A stretch of 64,000 bases of DNA from JAABUE01 sp037440925 (GCA_037440925.1 JBBITF010000004.1:27227-91226), one strand, 5' to 3'. Numbered from the stretch's first letter, positions 1 to 8,784 are shown. Translations and numbers: made by a program. Notes: generated by a model not told the origin, from the sequence alone.

Positions 1-1
1 C

Positions 2-54
2 GCTTTGGACGATACCCTTGCAACGTTTTCGACCGAGCAGGGTTATCAAAGATA
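2..54 (+). CDS. C-terminal end of an upstream gene (partial, unidentified)
   Basis: Reading frame 2 is open from the window edge to a TAG at 52-54, giving about 17 residues that end in GYQR. The next two genes encode ECF transporter S and T subunits, so this could be the tail of an ATPase or a vitamin-related gene of the same operon, but the fragment is too short to identify. The other two forward frames also lack a stop here, so the assignment is tentative. Confidence 0.3.
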
Positions 55-102
55 GGGTCAGCGCTTCCATTTTTCATTCAGTTAGACAAAAGGAGAGAAG
101 TC

Positions 103-654
103 ATGGACGAAAAGAAGAACATCTGGGCGTTTGGCACCCGTGAAGTGGTGTACGGCGCGATTGGCGCTGCGTTGTATGGCGCTTTTTCTCTGCTGACGAA
201 CCTGGTGCCCTTGCCGGCGGCCGGCAATATCACCTTCCGCCCGGCAGTAGCGGTGTTGATTTTCTTTGGCATTGCCTATGGGCCCTGGGTAGGGTTGCTG
301 GCCGGCTTTGTGGGCAATACGCTGGGCGATGCCCTGGCCGGTTGGGGCTTCTACTGGAACTGGAGCCTGGGCAATGGCTTGATGGGCATGATTCCCGGCC
401 TGGTAGCCGCTTCTATCACCAACTATCGCGCCCAAAAAGACATCGTCAAAGCCGTCATTTGGGGGACGATTGGAATTGCAATTGGTATGCTGTTCGCGTC
501 CCTGACCGAAATGTTCGTTGGCGGCATTGACCTGAATACTGCGCTCGTTGGCTACTTTGTCCCTGCCTTTGCCGGCAATTTCATCGTCACGCTGGTTTTG
601 CTCCCTATCCTCATGGTCGCTTTTGCGGCGGTGGCAGCGCGGCGCGGACGGTAA
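103..654 (+). CDS. ECF transporter S component (UPF0397/HmpT-like)
   Basis: This 183-residue protein is almost entirely hydrophobic, with about five or six membrane helices. It is the likely substrate-binding S subunit of an energy-coupling factor vitamin transporter. The stretch from residue 46 (FRPAVAVL, GPWVGLLAGF, GNTLGDA, then a Trp-rich WNWSLGNG segment) matches the pattern of the UPF0397 family as I recall it. The ATG follows AAAGGAGAG at good spacing. The EcfT gene begins 6 bp downstream, so the two are surely co-transcribed. The substrate cannot be read from sequence: riboflavin, thiamine precursor and other vitamins are all possible. The ATPase subunits are not in the window and may lie just upstream. 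Confidence 0.8.
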   Translation: MDEKKNIWAFGTREVVYGAIGAALYGAFSLLTNLVPLPAAGNITFRPAVAVLIFFGIAYGPWVGLLAGFVGNTLGDALAGWGFYWNWSLGNGLMGMIPGLVAASITNYRAQKDIVKAVIWGTIGIAIGMLFASLTEMFVGGIDLNTALVGYFVPAFAGNFIVTLVLLPILMVAFAAVAARRGR

Positions 655-660
655 GCACCC

Positions 661-1548
661 ATGCTGGTCACCTGGAGGTATCGCCCACGCGATACATTCA
701 TTCAGAGGCTGGATCCGCGCACCAGGCTGATTTTCCTGTTCTGCGTCATTTTTGCGCTCACCATCCCTGAAATCTGGGACTTTCGCATTATCCTGCCGCT
801 CTTCCTGCTTTCGCTGACCCTGTATTTTCTGGCCCGCATCGAGTGGAAGGATATCAAGCGCACTTGGATTTTCATCATTATCCTGGTGGTGTTCATTGTC
901 GGCCTGAATGGCTTGCTTTCTGGGCGTGGCGGCCCTTCCTCTGTCACCCAGGTGGAATCGCCAACCGTTTTTGAAATCCCGTTCTTCGTCCCCGGCACAG
1001 ATTGGGGGTTCACTGTGCCGGTGACGGTGAACAAAATCTGGTTTGCCCTCAACCAGATGACCCGTATGCTGGCCATGGCCATTCTGGCCATCCCCATCCC
1101 TTACACGATGGACCCCAACATTTATGGCGTTACCTTCCGACGCATGGGCGTATCGGATAAAGTTTCATTTACGATGGACCTGGCTTTCCGCTTTTTGCCC
1201 ACACTGTCGCGCGATTTGAGCATCACCATTGACGCACAACGAGCGCGCGGTTATGAACTAGAGACCTTAAAAGGCGGCCTTATTGCTCGTTTGCAGAGGC
1301 TGGCGCCGCTCATCATACCGGTCACAATGCAATCCACCGTCACAGGCGAAGAAGTGATAGACGCCATGGACCTGCGCGCCTTCGGCACCAGGCCGCGCAC
1401 CTGGCTCAAAGAGTTGCGCTATGCCAACCGCGATTATTTCATGATTGGCCTGGGAATTGCCATCTTTGTTGCTTGCTGTGTGGCAAAATGGGTGTTTGAT
1501 TTTGGCGGCTTCTGGGTGCCAGAATTTATGTACACGCTGTTCGGATAA
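661..1548 (+). CDS. ecfT: Energy-coupling factor transporter transmembrane protein EcfT
   Basis: This is a 295-residue membrane protein of the CbiQ/EcfT family. EcfT couples the two ATPase subunits to the S component. It has N-terminal helices (about residues 22-70), a hydrophilic loop, further helices, and the cytoplasmic coupling helices: the A-R-G signature in DAQRARGYE near residue 195 and a second related motif AMDLRAFG near residue 238. In many EcfT proteins both motifs contain Ala-Arg-Ser/Gly; here the second is R-A-F-G. It starts 6 bp after the S-component stop, with no separate promoter visible. The usual length for the family is about 260-290 residues, so it looks intact. Confidence 0.88.
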   Translation: MLVTWRYRPRDTFIQRLDPRTRLIFLFCVIFALTIPEIWDFRIILPLFLLSLTLYFLARIEWKDIKRTWIFIIILVVFIVGLNGLLSGRGGPSSVTQVESPTVFEIPFFVPGTDWGFTVPVTVNKIWFALNQMTRMLAMAILAIPIPYTMDPNIYGVTFRRMGVSDKVSFTMDLAFRFLPTLSRDLSITIDAQRARGYELETLKGGLIARLQRLAPLIIPVTMQSTVTGEEVIDAMDLRAFGTRPRTWLKELRYANRDYFMIGLGIAIFVACCVAKWVFDFGGFWVPEFMYTLFG

Positions 1549-1669
1549 GCAACGGCACGCAGTACACGCGAAGAAATCCAACGCTACCGTGCCAACGTGC
1601 AGGCGGCATCTCGATACAAAGACAATCTTAAAAACTTCCCCCCTCCGTCCATGTGAACCAGAGTGCTAG

Positions 1670-1675
1670 TATAAT
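1670..1675 (+). promoter_or_regulatory. -10 box TATAAT for leaderless yqeY
   Basis: A perfect TATAAT lies 7 nt before the ATG at 1683 and there is no Shine-Dalgarno. Transcription would start at or next to the start codon, so the mRNA is predicted to be leaderless. It would head the yqeY-pgpH-ybeY-dgkA operon. Confidence 0.65.
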
Positions 1676-1682
1676 CTCCCCC

Positions 1683-2129
1683 ATGGACATCAAAACCCAA
1701 CTCAACGAATCTCTCAAAGAGGCCATGCGCCTGAAAGACAACGTGCGCCGCGATACGGTGCGCATGGCGCTGGCGGCCATCAAACAGGCCGAAGTGGACA
1801 AGCGCACCGTGCTGGATGATTTGGCGGTAATTGCCCTGTTACAAAAGGAAATCAAGAACCGCCGTGAGGCCCTCGAAGAAGCGCACAAAGCCAACCGCCC
1901 CGACCTGGCGCAGGCGAACGAAACCGAAATTGCCATCCTGGAGACCTTCTTGCCCAAAGCCATGAGCGCGGACGAACTGCGCCAACTGGTCGAAGCCGCC
2001 ATTGCTGAGAGCGGCGCCTCTACGCCTGCCGACATGGGCAAGGTTATGAAAGCCGTCTTACCCAAAGTCGCAGGACGCGCACCCGGCGACCAGGTCAGCG
2101 CAATGGTGCGGGAACTTTTGGCTAAATAG
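1683..2129 (+). CDS. yqeY: GatB/YqeY domain protein
   Basis: A 148-residue member of the YqeY family, related to the C-terminal tRNA-interacting domain of the amidotransferase subunit GatB. Typical features are the MDIKTQLNESLKEAMR start, RMALAAIKQAEVDKR, an E-I-A-I-L-E-T-F-L-P segment, and DMGKVMKAVLPKVAGRA near the C-terminus. A longer frame opens at a GTG at 1653, but the ATG at 1683 sits 7 nt after TATAAT and gives the family's usual N-terminus, so I chose it. pgpH begins 3 bp after the stop. The precise cellular role of free-standing YqeY is not well established; a tRNA-linked function is inferred from the GatB relationship. Confidence 0.92.
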   Translation: MDIKTQLNESLKEAMRLKDNVRRDTVRMALAAIKQAEVDKRTVLDDLAVIALLQKEIKNRREALEEAHKANRPDLAQANETEIAILETFLPKAMSADELRQLVEAAIAESGASTPADMGKVMKAVLPKVAGRAPGDQVSAMVRELLAK

Positions 2130-2132
2130 GAT

Positions 2133-4259
2133 ATGGAAGCCAGCCGGCTGGGCAAGATTCCAGCCCGCATCCGCACCATCCAGGTGCTGTTGTTGATAGC
2201 CCTTGGGCTGCTCTCCTTGCTGGCGCTGGTACTGCCTCTATCGCTCAGCCCAAGCGCTTTGCCCTTACGCGCCGGCGACGTGGCCCCCCGCAGTCTACAA
2301 GCGCCCCGCGCCATCGAGTACGTCAGCGAAGTGCGGACAGAGGAGGCGCGCGCAGCCGCCGAACGTTCCATTCAGCGCGTCTATACGCCGCCCGACCCGG
2401 CCATTGCGCGCGAGCAAATCGAACGCCTGAGAGCAGCGTTGCACTTCATCAGCCTGGTGCGCACAGACCCGTTTTCTACCCCCGAACAAAAACAAGCCGA
2501 CCTGAAAGCCATGCGCGACCTGGCTTTGCGCCGCGAAGTCATCGAAAAAATCCTGAACCTACCTGCCGCCCGCTGGGACGCCATTCAACAAGAAGCCCTG
2601 GGCGTGCTGGAGCGGGTGATGCGCAACACCATCCGTGAAAGCGACCTGGACACCATGCGGCGCAGCGTTCCCTCGCTCGTCAGCCTGGCATTGAGCGAGG
2701 AACAAGCCGGCCTGGTTGTCGAGTTGGTCAGCGCCTTTGTGACGCCCAACAGTTTATACAGCCCCGAACTGACCGACGCCGCCCGCCAGGCAGCGCGTGA
2801 GGCCGTTCAACCGGTCGTCCAAACCTACAAAGCCGGCGAGATGGTGGTTGCCGGCGGACAAGTCGTCAGCGCGGCACAACTGGAAGCCCTCGAAAAGATG
2901 GGGCTGATCGAGAGCGGTCAACGCTGGCAAAATTATCTGGGCGCGACGGCGCTGGCGGCGATATCCAGCATTTTTTTGGGCCTATATTTCTTTCGCCGCC
3001 CCAAACCTTTTTTGGCAGAAACGCGCAGCCTGCTCTTGATCACTGTCATCTTCCTGGCTTTCCTGATTGGGGCGCGCGTCATCATTCCCAACCGCACGGT
3101 CCTCCCCTATCTCTATCCGTTGCCGGCTGTTGGCTTGCTCCTGGCAACCCTGTTCAGCCTGGAAACCGGCCTGGTCTTTTCGCTATCTCTCTCTTTGCTG
3201 GCGGCTTATGGCCTGCCCACCACCTTAGACCTGACGGCTTACTACCTGTTGGCCTCGCTGTGCGGCGTTCTGGTGCTGGGGCCGGCGCGCCGTTTTTGGG
3301 CTTTCCTGCGCGCGGGTATGGCCATTGCGGGCGCCGGCATCGCCATGTTGCTCGCCTTCCGCCTGCCGTTTATCCCCATGGACTGGGTGGGCATTCTTAC
3401 GTTGATGGGCGCGGCGCTTTTCAACGGCCTGGCCTCCGCCAGCATTGCCCTATTGCTCCAATATCTGCTGGCGCAAACGCTTGGTCTGACCACTTCCCTG
3501 CAATTATTGGAAATCTCGCGCCCCGATTTTCCCTTGCTGCAATTTTTCTTGCGCAACGCGCCCGGCACTTACCAGCACAGCCTCCAGGTGGCTAACCTGG
3601 CTGAACAGGCCGCCGAGCGTATTGGCGCCGACGCCCTGCTCACCCGCGTAGGCGCTCTTTTTCACGACGTGGGCAAAGCCATGAATCCCAACTTCTTTAT
3701 CGAAAACCAGTTGCCAGACAACATAAACACCCATGACGACCTCGACCCGGCCGTCAGTTCAGCCGCCATCACCCGTCATGTGCTGGATGGGATCGCCCTG
3801 GCGCGCAAATACCGCCTGCCGCGCCGCTTGCAAGATTTCATCCTGGAACATCACGGCACCATGCTCACCCGTTATCAGTATTCCAAGGCCGTCGAACAGG
3901 CCGGCGGCGATGAATCAAAAGTGGATGCCAGTAAATTCCGCTACCCCGGCCCGCGCCCGCGCTCCCGCGAAACTGCCCTGCTGATGTTAGCCGATGGGGT
4001 CGAGGCGCGCGTCCGCGCTGTGCGCCCAAAAGACGAAGAAGAACTGCGTAACCTCATTCGCACCTTCATCGAGCAAGTGCAAAAGAGCGGCCAACTCGAC
4101 AACACCCAACTCACCCTGCGCGACCTGAGTCAAATTGCAGAGTCTTTTGTCACCACGCTGCGAGGCGCTTACCATCCGCGCATCGAATACCCACGCGCCG
4201 AAGAAGCCCCAGCCAACCTGCCCGCGCCCACCGTCCCACATCCTCTCAGTAAACCGTGA
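2133..4259 (+). CDS. pgpH: 7TM-HD phosphodiesterase, PgpH/YqfF type (probable c-di-AMP hydrolase)
   Basis: This 708-residue protein has one N-terminal helix (about 13-33), an extracytoplasmic 7TMR-HDED-like domain (about 45-265), seven membrane helices (about 270-475), and a cytoplasmic HD domain (about 500-660) with LFHDVGK at residues 509-515. A downstream H-H-G motif (EHHG) and DGVEARVRA fit the HD superfamily. PgpH proteins hydrolyse cyclic di-AMP, and a diadenylate cyclase is encoded at 28792, so the assignment is coherent. The gene overlaps ybeY by 4 bp (GTGA). The order HD-phosphodiesterase, ybeY, dgkA is shared with Firmicutes, although phoH and era, often neighbours there, are absent here. 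Confidence 0.88.
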   Translation: MEASRLGKIPARIRTIQVLLLIALGLLSLLALVLPLSLSPSALPLRAGDVAPRSLQAPRAIEYVSEVRTEEARAAAERSIQRVYTPPDPAIAREQIERLRAALHFISLVRTDPFSTPEQKQADLKAMRDLALRREVIEKILNLPAARWDAIQQEALGVLERVMRNTIRESDLDTMRRSVPSLVSLALSEEQAGLVVELVSAFVTPNSLYSPELTDAARQAAREAVQPVVQTYKAGEMVVAGGQVVSAAQLEALEKMGLIESGQRWQNYLGATALAAISSIFLGLYFFRRPKPFLAETRSLLLITVIFLAFLIGARVIIPNRTVLPYLYPLPAVGLLLATLFSLETGLVFSLSLSLLAAYGLPTTLDLTAYYLLASLCGVLVLGPARRFWAFLRAGMAIAGAGIAMLLAFRLPFIPMDWVGILTLMGAALFNGLASASIALLLQYLLAQTLGLTTSLQLLEISRPDFPLLQFFLRNAPGTYQHSLQVANLAEQAAERIGADALLTRVGALFHDVGKAMNPNFFIENQLPDNINTHDDLDPAVSSAAITRHVLDGIALARKYRLPRRLQDFILEHHGTMLTRYQYSKAVEQAGGDESKVDASKFRYPGPRPRSRETALLMLADGVEARVRAVRPKDEEELRNLIRTFIEQVQKSGQLDNTQLTLRDLSQIAESFVTTLRGAYHPRIEYPRAEEAPANLPAPTVPHPLSKP

Positions 4260-4708
4260 TTCACATCGAAGTCCATCCCGGCCTGCCTGAAGCGCCCGAC
4301 CAAAACGCGCTGGAACGCGCCGCCTTGCTTGCATTGGCGCATGAAGACTCCGATGGAGACCTGACCATCGTGCTGACAGACGACGCTCAATTGCGCCAAT
4401 TGAACCGCGACTATCTGGACAACGACGCCCCCACCGACGTTCTCTCCTTTTCCGCTTCCGAAACGGACCCCGAAACCGGCCGCCGTTATCTGGGCGATAT
4501 CCTCATCTCTATTCCTCGCGCCTTAGAGCAGGCGCAGGCTGCCGGTCATACCCTGCTGGCCGAAACGCAACTGCTGGTGGTGCATGGGACGCTGCATCTG
4601 CTCGGCCACGATCATGCCGAGGCGCAGGAAAAAGCCCGAATGTGGAAAGCGCAGGCCGAAATCCTGGAAAGACTCGGTCTGAAAGGGGTCGCTCCACAAG
4701 AATCATAG
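4256..4708 (+). CDS. ybeY: Endoribonuclease YbeY
   Basis: YbeY is a zinc-dependent endoribonuclease used in 16S rRNA 3'-end maturation and ribosome quality control. The 150-residue protein carries the diagnostic H-x3-H-x5-H zinc motif (HGTLHLLGHDH, about residues 110-120) and the family motif NRDYLDNDAPTDVLSF. The start is a GTG that overlaps the pgpH stop (GTGA), so translation is coupled. The stop is followed directly by the dgkA ATG with no spacer. Confidence 0.95.
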   Translation: MIHIEVHPGLPEAPDQNALERAALLALAHEDSDGDLTIVLTDDAQLRQLNRDYLDNDAPTDVLSFSASETDPETGRRYLGDILISIPRALEQAQAAGHTLLAETQLLVVHGTLHLLGHDHAEAQEKARMWKAQAEILERLGLKGVAPQES

Positions 4709-5107
4709 ATGTCGCCTCTCGTCCGCTTCCTCCGCTCGCGCATGCGCTCCTTCCGTTATGCTTTTCACGGCTGGCGGTATGTCTTGCGTACCCAGCAAAA
4801 CGCCTGGGTCCACGCCAGCATAGCAACGGCGGTGTTGGCTGTTGGCCTGTGGCTGAGATTGCCAGCCCGTGATTGGGCGGTGCTGCTTTTGACTATCGCC
4901 ATGGTCTTTATGGCCGAGTTTTTGAACACAGCCATTGAAGCGGTAGTAGACCTGGCCAGCCCAGAGCGCCATCCGCTAGCCAAAGCCGGCAAGGACGTGG
5001 GCGCAGCGGCAGTGTTGATTGCGGCGCTGGCGGCCATTGGCGTGGGGGTGTTGATTCTGGGTCCGCCGCTGTGGGAGCGGCTGACCCTGCTGTTTGCTCG
5101 ACGCTAA
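4709..5107 (+). CDS. dgkA: Undecaprenol/diacylglycerol kinase (DgkA family)
   Basis: A 132-residue integral membrane kinase with three helices. The signature EFLNTAIEAVVDL (residues 70-82) followed by HPLAKAGKDVGAAAVL is diagnostic of the family. In Gram-positive bacteria this enzyme mainly phosphorylates undecaprenol, recycling the lipid carrier for peptidoglycan; the same role is inferred here because the gene sits in the Firmicutes-like ybeY-dgkA arrangement. The ATG begins on the base after the ybeY stop. A second possible ATG lies 11 codons downstream. Confidence 0.92.
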   Translation: MSPLVRFLRSRMRSFRYAFHGWRYVLRTQQNAWVHASIATAVLAVGLWLRLPARDWAVLLLTIAMVFMAEFLNTAIEAVVDLASPERHPLAKAGKDVGAAAVLIAALAAIGVGVLILGPPLWERLTLLFARR

Positions 5108-5172
5108 GGCAGAGGGCAAATTTGCCCACACGAGTCCAACAATCTTCTCTACCTTTTCAGCGAGGTAACGCT

Positions 5173-6015
5173 ATGTCTTCCTCTTTCCAATTTGGTACGG
5201 TGGGTTCCCCTATCGGTACGCCCAAAAAACCGGGCGGCAGCGTGGGCGCCATCCTGTTCAGCAAGTCCATTGGACTGGAAACGCTCGAATTAGGCTGGGT
5301 ACAGGCAGTGCGCGTCAGCGAGGCTACCTGCGCTGCCATCCGCCAGGCGGCAGAAGAACAAGGGGTGTCGCTGAGCGTCCACGCCCCCTACTTTATCAAC
5401 CTGAACGCCGACGAAACCGAATGGCCCAAATCACGTCAGCGGTTGATGGATGCGGCGCATTATGGCAACCTGGCCGGCGCTACCGACATCGTTTTCCATC
5501 CTGGTTCGTATTTCGAGCGCCCGCCTCACCAGGTGCTGCAAACGGCCCTGCCGCGTTTGCAAGGTTGCATAGATGAACTGCGCGCAGCCGGCAATCCGGT
5601 CACGCTGCGGCCCGAGACGATGGGCAAGGCCGCCATGCTTGGCTCGCTGGAAGACACCCTGGCCATGAGCAAGATCAGCGGCGTAGAACCCTGCCTGGAT
5701 TTTGCCCATCTGCACGCCCGCCCCGGCGACGGCTCGTTCAACACCTATGACGAGTGGGCGCGCGCGCTGGGCGGCTACGCAAAGGCCCTGGGCGAGATGG
5801 CATTGCGGCGGCTGCACATCCACCTTTCGGGCATTGAATACGGACCAAAAGGCGAAAAGAATCACCTGAGACTGGCGGAAGCCGATCTGGACGTGCGCGC
5901 CCTGCTGCGCGCCTTGAAAGACTTTGGCTGCGGCGGCAGAATTTTGTGCGAAAGCCCCATCATGGAAGAGGACGCGCTGGAGTTGAAAAGGCTGTGGCAG
6001 GAAATAAACGCCTAG
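5173..6015 (+). CDS. Endonuclease IV-like TIM-barrel protein (AP endonuclease family 2)
   Basis: A 281-residue protein of the deoxyribonuclease IV/Nfo fold, which normally cleaves abasic sites with a trinuclear zinc centre. Likely metal ligands are visible in order: SVHAPYFINL, the HPGS motif, RPETMG, CLDFAHLHA, and HIHLSGIEYGPKGEKNHL near the C-terminus, then a terminal LCESP. The start ATG follows GAGGTAAC. An upstream-extended frame overlaps dgkA and is less likely. The order and spacing of these motifs match Nfo closely, so an AP endonuclease is the best call. Sugar-phosphate isomerases of the same fold are the alternative. Confidence 0.82.
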   Translation: MSSSFQFGTVGSPIGTPKKPGGSVGAILFSKSIGLETLELGWVQAVRVSEATCAAIRQAAEEQGVSLSVHAPYFINLNADETEWPKSRQRLMDAAHYGNLAGATDIVFHPGSYFERPPHQVLQTALPRLQGCIDELRAAGNPVTLRPETMGKAAMLGSLEDTLAMSKISGVEPCLDFAHLHARPGDGSFNTYDEWARALGGYAKALGEMALRRLHIHLSGIEYGPKGEKNHLRLAEADLDVRALLRALKDFGCGGRILCESPIMEEDALELKRLWQEINA

Positions 6016-6142
6016 GCGCTAACGAAGCGTGTGGCGCTCATGTGTCTCTGCGCTTTCATTTCCCCCTCTCCCGGCGGGAGCCCCCTTCGAGGATGATAAG
6101 GGGCTGGGGGTGAGGGCGGCTAAACAACTCCCACAAAACGGC

Positions 6143-6172
6143 AAAACCCTGCGCAGCCAGACGCAGGGTTTT
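6143..6172 (+). terminator. Rho-independent terminator after the endonuclease IV-like gene
   Basis: A perfect 11-bp stem, AAAACCCTGCG paired with CGCAGGGTTTT, has an 8-nt loop and ends in four T residues. It lies 128 bp after the stop codon at 6015. The region from 6016 to 6242 otherwise shows no gene. Confidence 0.75.
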
Positions 6173-6242
6173 ACCAGGGACCAACTCGTTTATGGAGGAG
6201 AGAGAGTCTGTCAGCCAAGCCCAACAGCAAGCGGCTTATTCC

Positions 6243-6461
6243 CTACAAGGGTTCGTGGCCGGGATTAGTGCCGCACCAGGCACAAACCGGCTTTTCAAAC
6301 TGGTTGCATTCTTGCGCGTTCGAGCAGCGACGGGCGCGAACGCGCGGCGGCTGGTCGGGAAGATGCTCGGCTGGGTAAACCACATCTACTTCCAGCGCAA
6401 TCTCATGCCCGACATATTCGCAATACTTGACCTTCGACACTTGCCATTTCCGATAAGCCAT
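6243..6461 (-). CDS. Small Cys-rich protein, function unknown
   Basis: The 72-residue product has a strong Shine-Dalgarno (GGAGG, 7 nt before the ATG on the minus strand), which supports a real gene. Cysteines at C14, then RRCSNAQEC and a C-x2-C pair (CAWC) near the C-terminus suggest a small zinc-binding fold. I do not recognise a named family. It is transcribed away from the following sugar dehydrogenase stop by over 100 bp, so it is probably monocistronic. No frame on the opposite strand is as convincing. Confidence 0.6.
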   Translation of the reverse strand: MAYRKWQVSKVKYCEYVGHEIALEVDVVYPAEHLPDQPPRVRARRCSNAQECNQFEKPVCAWCGTNPGHEPL

Positions 6462-6591
6462 TGCAACCTCCGACCAATTCCAATAATAGTGTATCCATTT
6501 TTGCGGTCAGTTACCAGTGACAGGCGTCACAAATGAACGTGACGAATCGCCTTATTTGGATGACATATCTCCCAATTGTGGGCTTCCCCTC

Positions 6592-7794
6592 CTAGCGCCA
6601 GACAAGCCGTAAGACCTGCCCACTGTCGCTGGCGAGATAGACCTCGCCGGCCTCATCCTGCCCAAAGGTGGTGACGGTCAACCTCGTTTCAAACAGGACC
6701 TGCGTCTGCCACTGACCATCGGCGTCCAGCAGTCCCCAGACCGTTCCCCGGCAATAATCGGCGTACAGGTAAATGCCCTGCCATTCCGGCATCGCGCCGC
6801 GGTAGACCACGCCGCCCGTCACCGAACAGCCGCGATCGTGACCATATTCTGCCACGGGTGGAATCAACTCCACGCCCAGCGGTGGAAAGCCTCGGAAGTA
6901 ATGCGTCCCTTCGTAATAGTCCCAGCCAAAGTTGAGCGCACCGCTAGAGCCGGCAGGCACAAAATTGATTTCTTCCCACTTGTCTTGTCCTACATCAGCG
7001 ATGTATACATCTCCGTTGGCACGGTCTATAGCAATGCGCCAGGGATTACGCAGGCCATACGCCCATATCTCACTGCCAGAAGCATTCTCCGGCGGGATAG
7101 CATACGGCTCGGCCGAGTCTACATCCAGGCGCAGGATTTTGCCCAGCAGAGAATTCAAGTTTTGCGCGTTGCCAAACGGGTCGCCCGAAGAGCCGCCATC
7201 GCCCAGGCCGGCATACAAATAACCATCCAAACCAAAGACCAGCGCGCCGCCGTTGTGGTTGGCAAAGGGCTGATTCACGCGCAGTAAGACGCTTTCGCTG
7301 GCAGGGTCAGCCAGGCCGAGTTGGGGAGACGCCTGGAAGCGGGCGATGACCGTGTTCCCGTCGCGGTCGGTGTAGTTGACGTAGAAGAAGCCGTTTTCCA
7401 CGTAGCGCGGGTGAAAGGCCAGGCCGAGCAGTCCCTGTTCGTTGCCTTGGCTGCCCACGCGCTCGCTGATGTCGAGGAAGGGGATGGAGAGCACCTGCCC
7501 GTCTTGCAGGATGCGGATGCGCCCGGCCTTCTCAACGATGTACAATCGCCCGGAACCATCGTTGGCGCTTTGAATGTCTACCGGGCGCTCCAGGCTGGCG
7601 GCGACCGTCTGCCAGGTATACAACGCCGGATCGGGGAAGGCGGTCGCATTCGCCAGGGGCGGGGTGGGGGGCGGCGTATCGGTTGTGAGCAGGGCGGCGG
7701 CGGTGGCTGCTGGGGTGAGAGGAGGCGCGGGCGTCAATGGGGCGCAGGCTGCCGCCAGGGACAGCGTCAGGAGGAGGGCCGCTATCTGTCGCAT
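6592..7794 (-). CDS. PQQ-dependent aldose sugar dehydrogenase-like lipoprotein
   Basis: This 400-residue exported protein has a lipoprotein signal with lipobox LAAAC (Cys17), a Pro/Thr-rich linker to about residue 50, and a six-bladed beta-propeller of the soluble glucose/sorbosone dehydrogenase family. Recognisable segments are DGSGRLYIVEKAGRIRIL, EQGLLGLAFHP, NHNGGALVFGLDGYLYAGLGDGG, GLRNPWRIAIDRANGDVYIADVGQ and the C-terminal TGGVVYRG. Family members oxidise sugars at the cell surface using PQQ. No PQQ synthesis gene is in the window, so cofactor supply is unknown. It starts 8 bp after the DUF1232 stop and is probably co-transcribed with it. Confidence 0.88.
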   Translation of the reverse strand: MRQIAALLLTLSLAAACAPLTPAPPLTPAATAAALLTTDTPPPTPPLANATAFPDPALYTWQTVAASLERPVDIQSANDGSGRLYIVEKAGRIRILQDGQVLSIPFLDISERVGSQGNEQGLLGLAFHPRYVENGFFYVNYTDRDGNTVIARFQASPQLGLADPASESVLLRVNQPFANHNGGALVFGLDGYLYAGLGDGGSSGDPFGNAQNLNSLLGKILRLDVDSAEPYAIPPENASGSEIWAYGLRNPWRIAIDRANGDVYIADVGQDKWEEINFVPAGSSGALNFGWDYYEGTHYFRGFPPLGVELIPPVAEYGHDRGCSVTGGVVYRGAMPEWQGIYLYADYCRGTVWGLLDADGQWQTQVLFETRLTVTTFGQDEAGEVYLASDSGQVLRLVWR

Positions 7795-7801
7795 TCGTCC
7801 C

Positions 7802-8167
7802 TTATTTCTCGTCCACGTCTACGGTTTCGCCGTCTACCACATCATCTCCCGATTCCACGATGTCCATGTTGCTGGTCAGTTGCTGCATATGTTCCTGCAC
7901 CACGTTGGGGGGACAGAATTCCACAAACAGATACGCGCCCAGCGAGACGATGGCTACGTCGTCCAGGGCGCTGACGCCGGGGATGACGGAGATCAGGTCG
8001 AAGGGGAAGAACAGGTAAACCAGCGACGCTACCGGCAGCAGTTTGAGCAGCGGGTTGACGCGCCGGTCAGCCATCAAGCGCACGATCAATTTGAGACGCA
8101 GCGCCAGGTCGCGGAACACACCGCCACCAGGCGAGACGATAATATCGCCAGATTTTTTGTTTGCCAT
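7802..8167 (-). CDS. DUF1232 (YkvA-like) membrane-associated protein
   Basis: The 121-residue protein contains the DUF1232 core: RRVNPLLKLLPVASLVYLFFPFDLISVIPGVSALDDVAIVSLG, with one or two hydrophobic segments. The tail is acidic. The start ATG at 8167 follows AAGGAGATTGGC and a TATAAT box at 8205-8200, so this is the first gene of a two-gene unit with the sugar dehydrogenase. A longer frame from 8200 exists but lacks a ribosome-binding site. The biochemical function of DUF1232 is unknown. Confidence 0.82.
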   Translation of the reverse strand: MANKKSGDIIVSPGGGVFRDLALRLKLIVRLMADRRVNPLLKLLPVASLVYLFFPFDLISVIPGVSALDDVAIVSLGAYLFVEFCPPNVVQEHMQQLTSNMDIVESGDDVVDGETVDVDEK

Positions 8168-8199
8168 GCCAATCTCCTTGTGAAAACAGGCTGTTCCCA

Positions 8200-8205
8200 A
8201 TTATA
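8200..8205 (-). promoter_or_regulatory. -10 box TATAAT for the DUF1232-sugar dehydrogenase unit
   Basis: A perfect TATAAT on the minus strand lies 32 nt before the ATG at 8167, which also has an AAGGAG ribosome-binding site. This is a conventional led transcript. Confidence 0.55.
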
Positions 8206-8286
8206 AAGCACATGCGCGCAACTTTTGTGGAGATTGCTCATCTAATTCAGAGAAACAAACGAAACATCCTTCAGGAGAATTTTGTT

Positions 8287-8691
8287 ATGGAAATGATCAT
8301 TGATTTCCCCGGCGGCGCGCGCGTAGATGCGCATTTTGGCCCGTACACTGTGGCAACCGACCAACCCCCGGCCGGCGGCGGGGAGGGCTCGGCGCCGACA
8401 CCGTTTGCAGTGTTTTTGGCTTCCATTGGCACCTGTGCAGGCATCTATGTGTTGGGCTTTTGCCGTCAGCGCGGCCTGCCCACCGACGGCATCCGCATCG
8501 TGCAGCGTATGTTCAGCAACCCCATGACGGGCATGGTCGGCAAGGTCGAATTAGAAATTCAGGTGCCGCCTACCTTCCCTGAGAAGTATCGCCCGTCGCT
8601 CATCCGCTCGGCGGAATTGTGCGCGGTCAAGAAACACTTCGAGCAGCCGCCCGTTTTCGAGATCACGACCAAAGAAGTGGAACTGGCCTGA
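8287..8691 (+). CDS. OsmC family protein
   Basis: A 134-residue OsmC/Ohr-superfamily protein. Members reduce organic hydroperoxides with a pair of cysteines. Here a Cys in GTCAGIYVLGFC (around residue 55) and a second in SAELCAVKKHFE (around residue 116) are candidates for the catalytic pair, and PTPFAVFLASIG is the usual helix context. The ATG follows AGGAGA. A longer upstream frame is not supported. It is transcribed divergently from the DUF1232 unit. The reductant and substrate cannot be deduced. Confidence 0.85.
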   Translation: MEMIIDFPGGARVDAHFGPYTVATDQPPAGGGEGSAPTPFAVFLASIGTCAGIYVLGFCRQRGLPTDGIRIVQRMFSNPMTGMVGKVELEIQVPPTFPEKYRPSLIRSAELCAVKKHFEQPPVFEITTKEVELA

Positions 8692-8772
8692 TTTTTCTAT
8701 CGCCTGTTGTCTTTCTTTCTCCTTCCTTCTTTGCCTATGGAAAGTAAGGAAGGGGAAAGAACGCTTAAATGG

Positions 8773-8778
8773 TAAAAT
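8773..8778 (+). promoter_or_regulatory. -10 box TAAAAT for leaderless NYN gene
   Basis: TAAAAT ends 6 nt before the ATG at 8785 and no Shine-Dalgarno is present, predicting a leaderless mRNA. Confidence 0.55.
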
Positions 8779-8784
8779 TCGCCC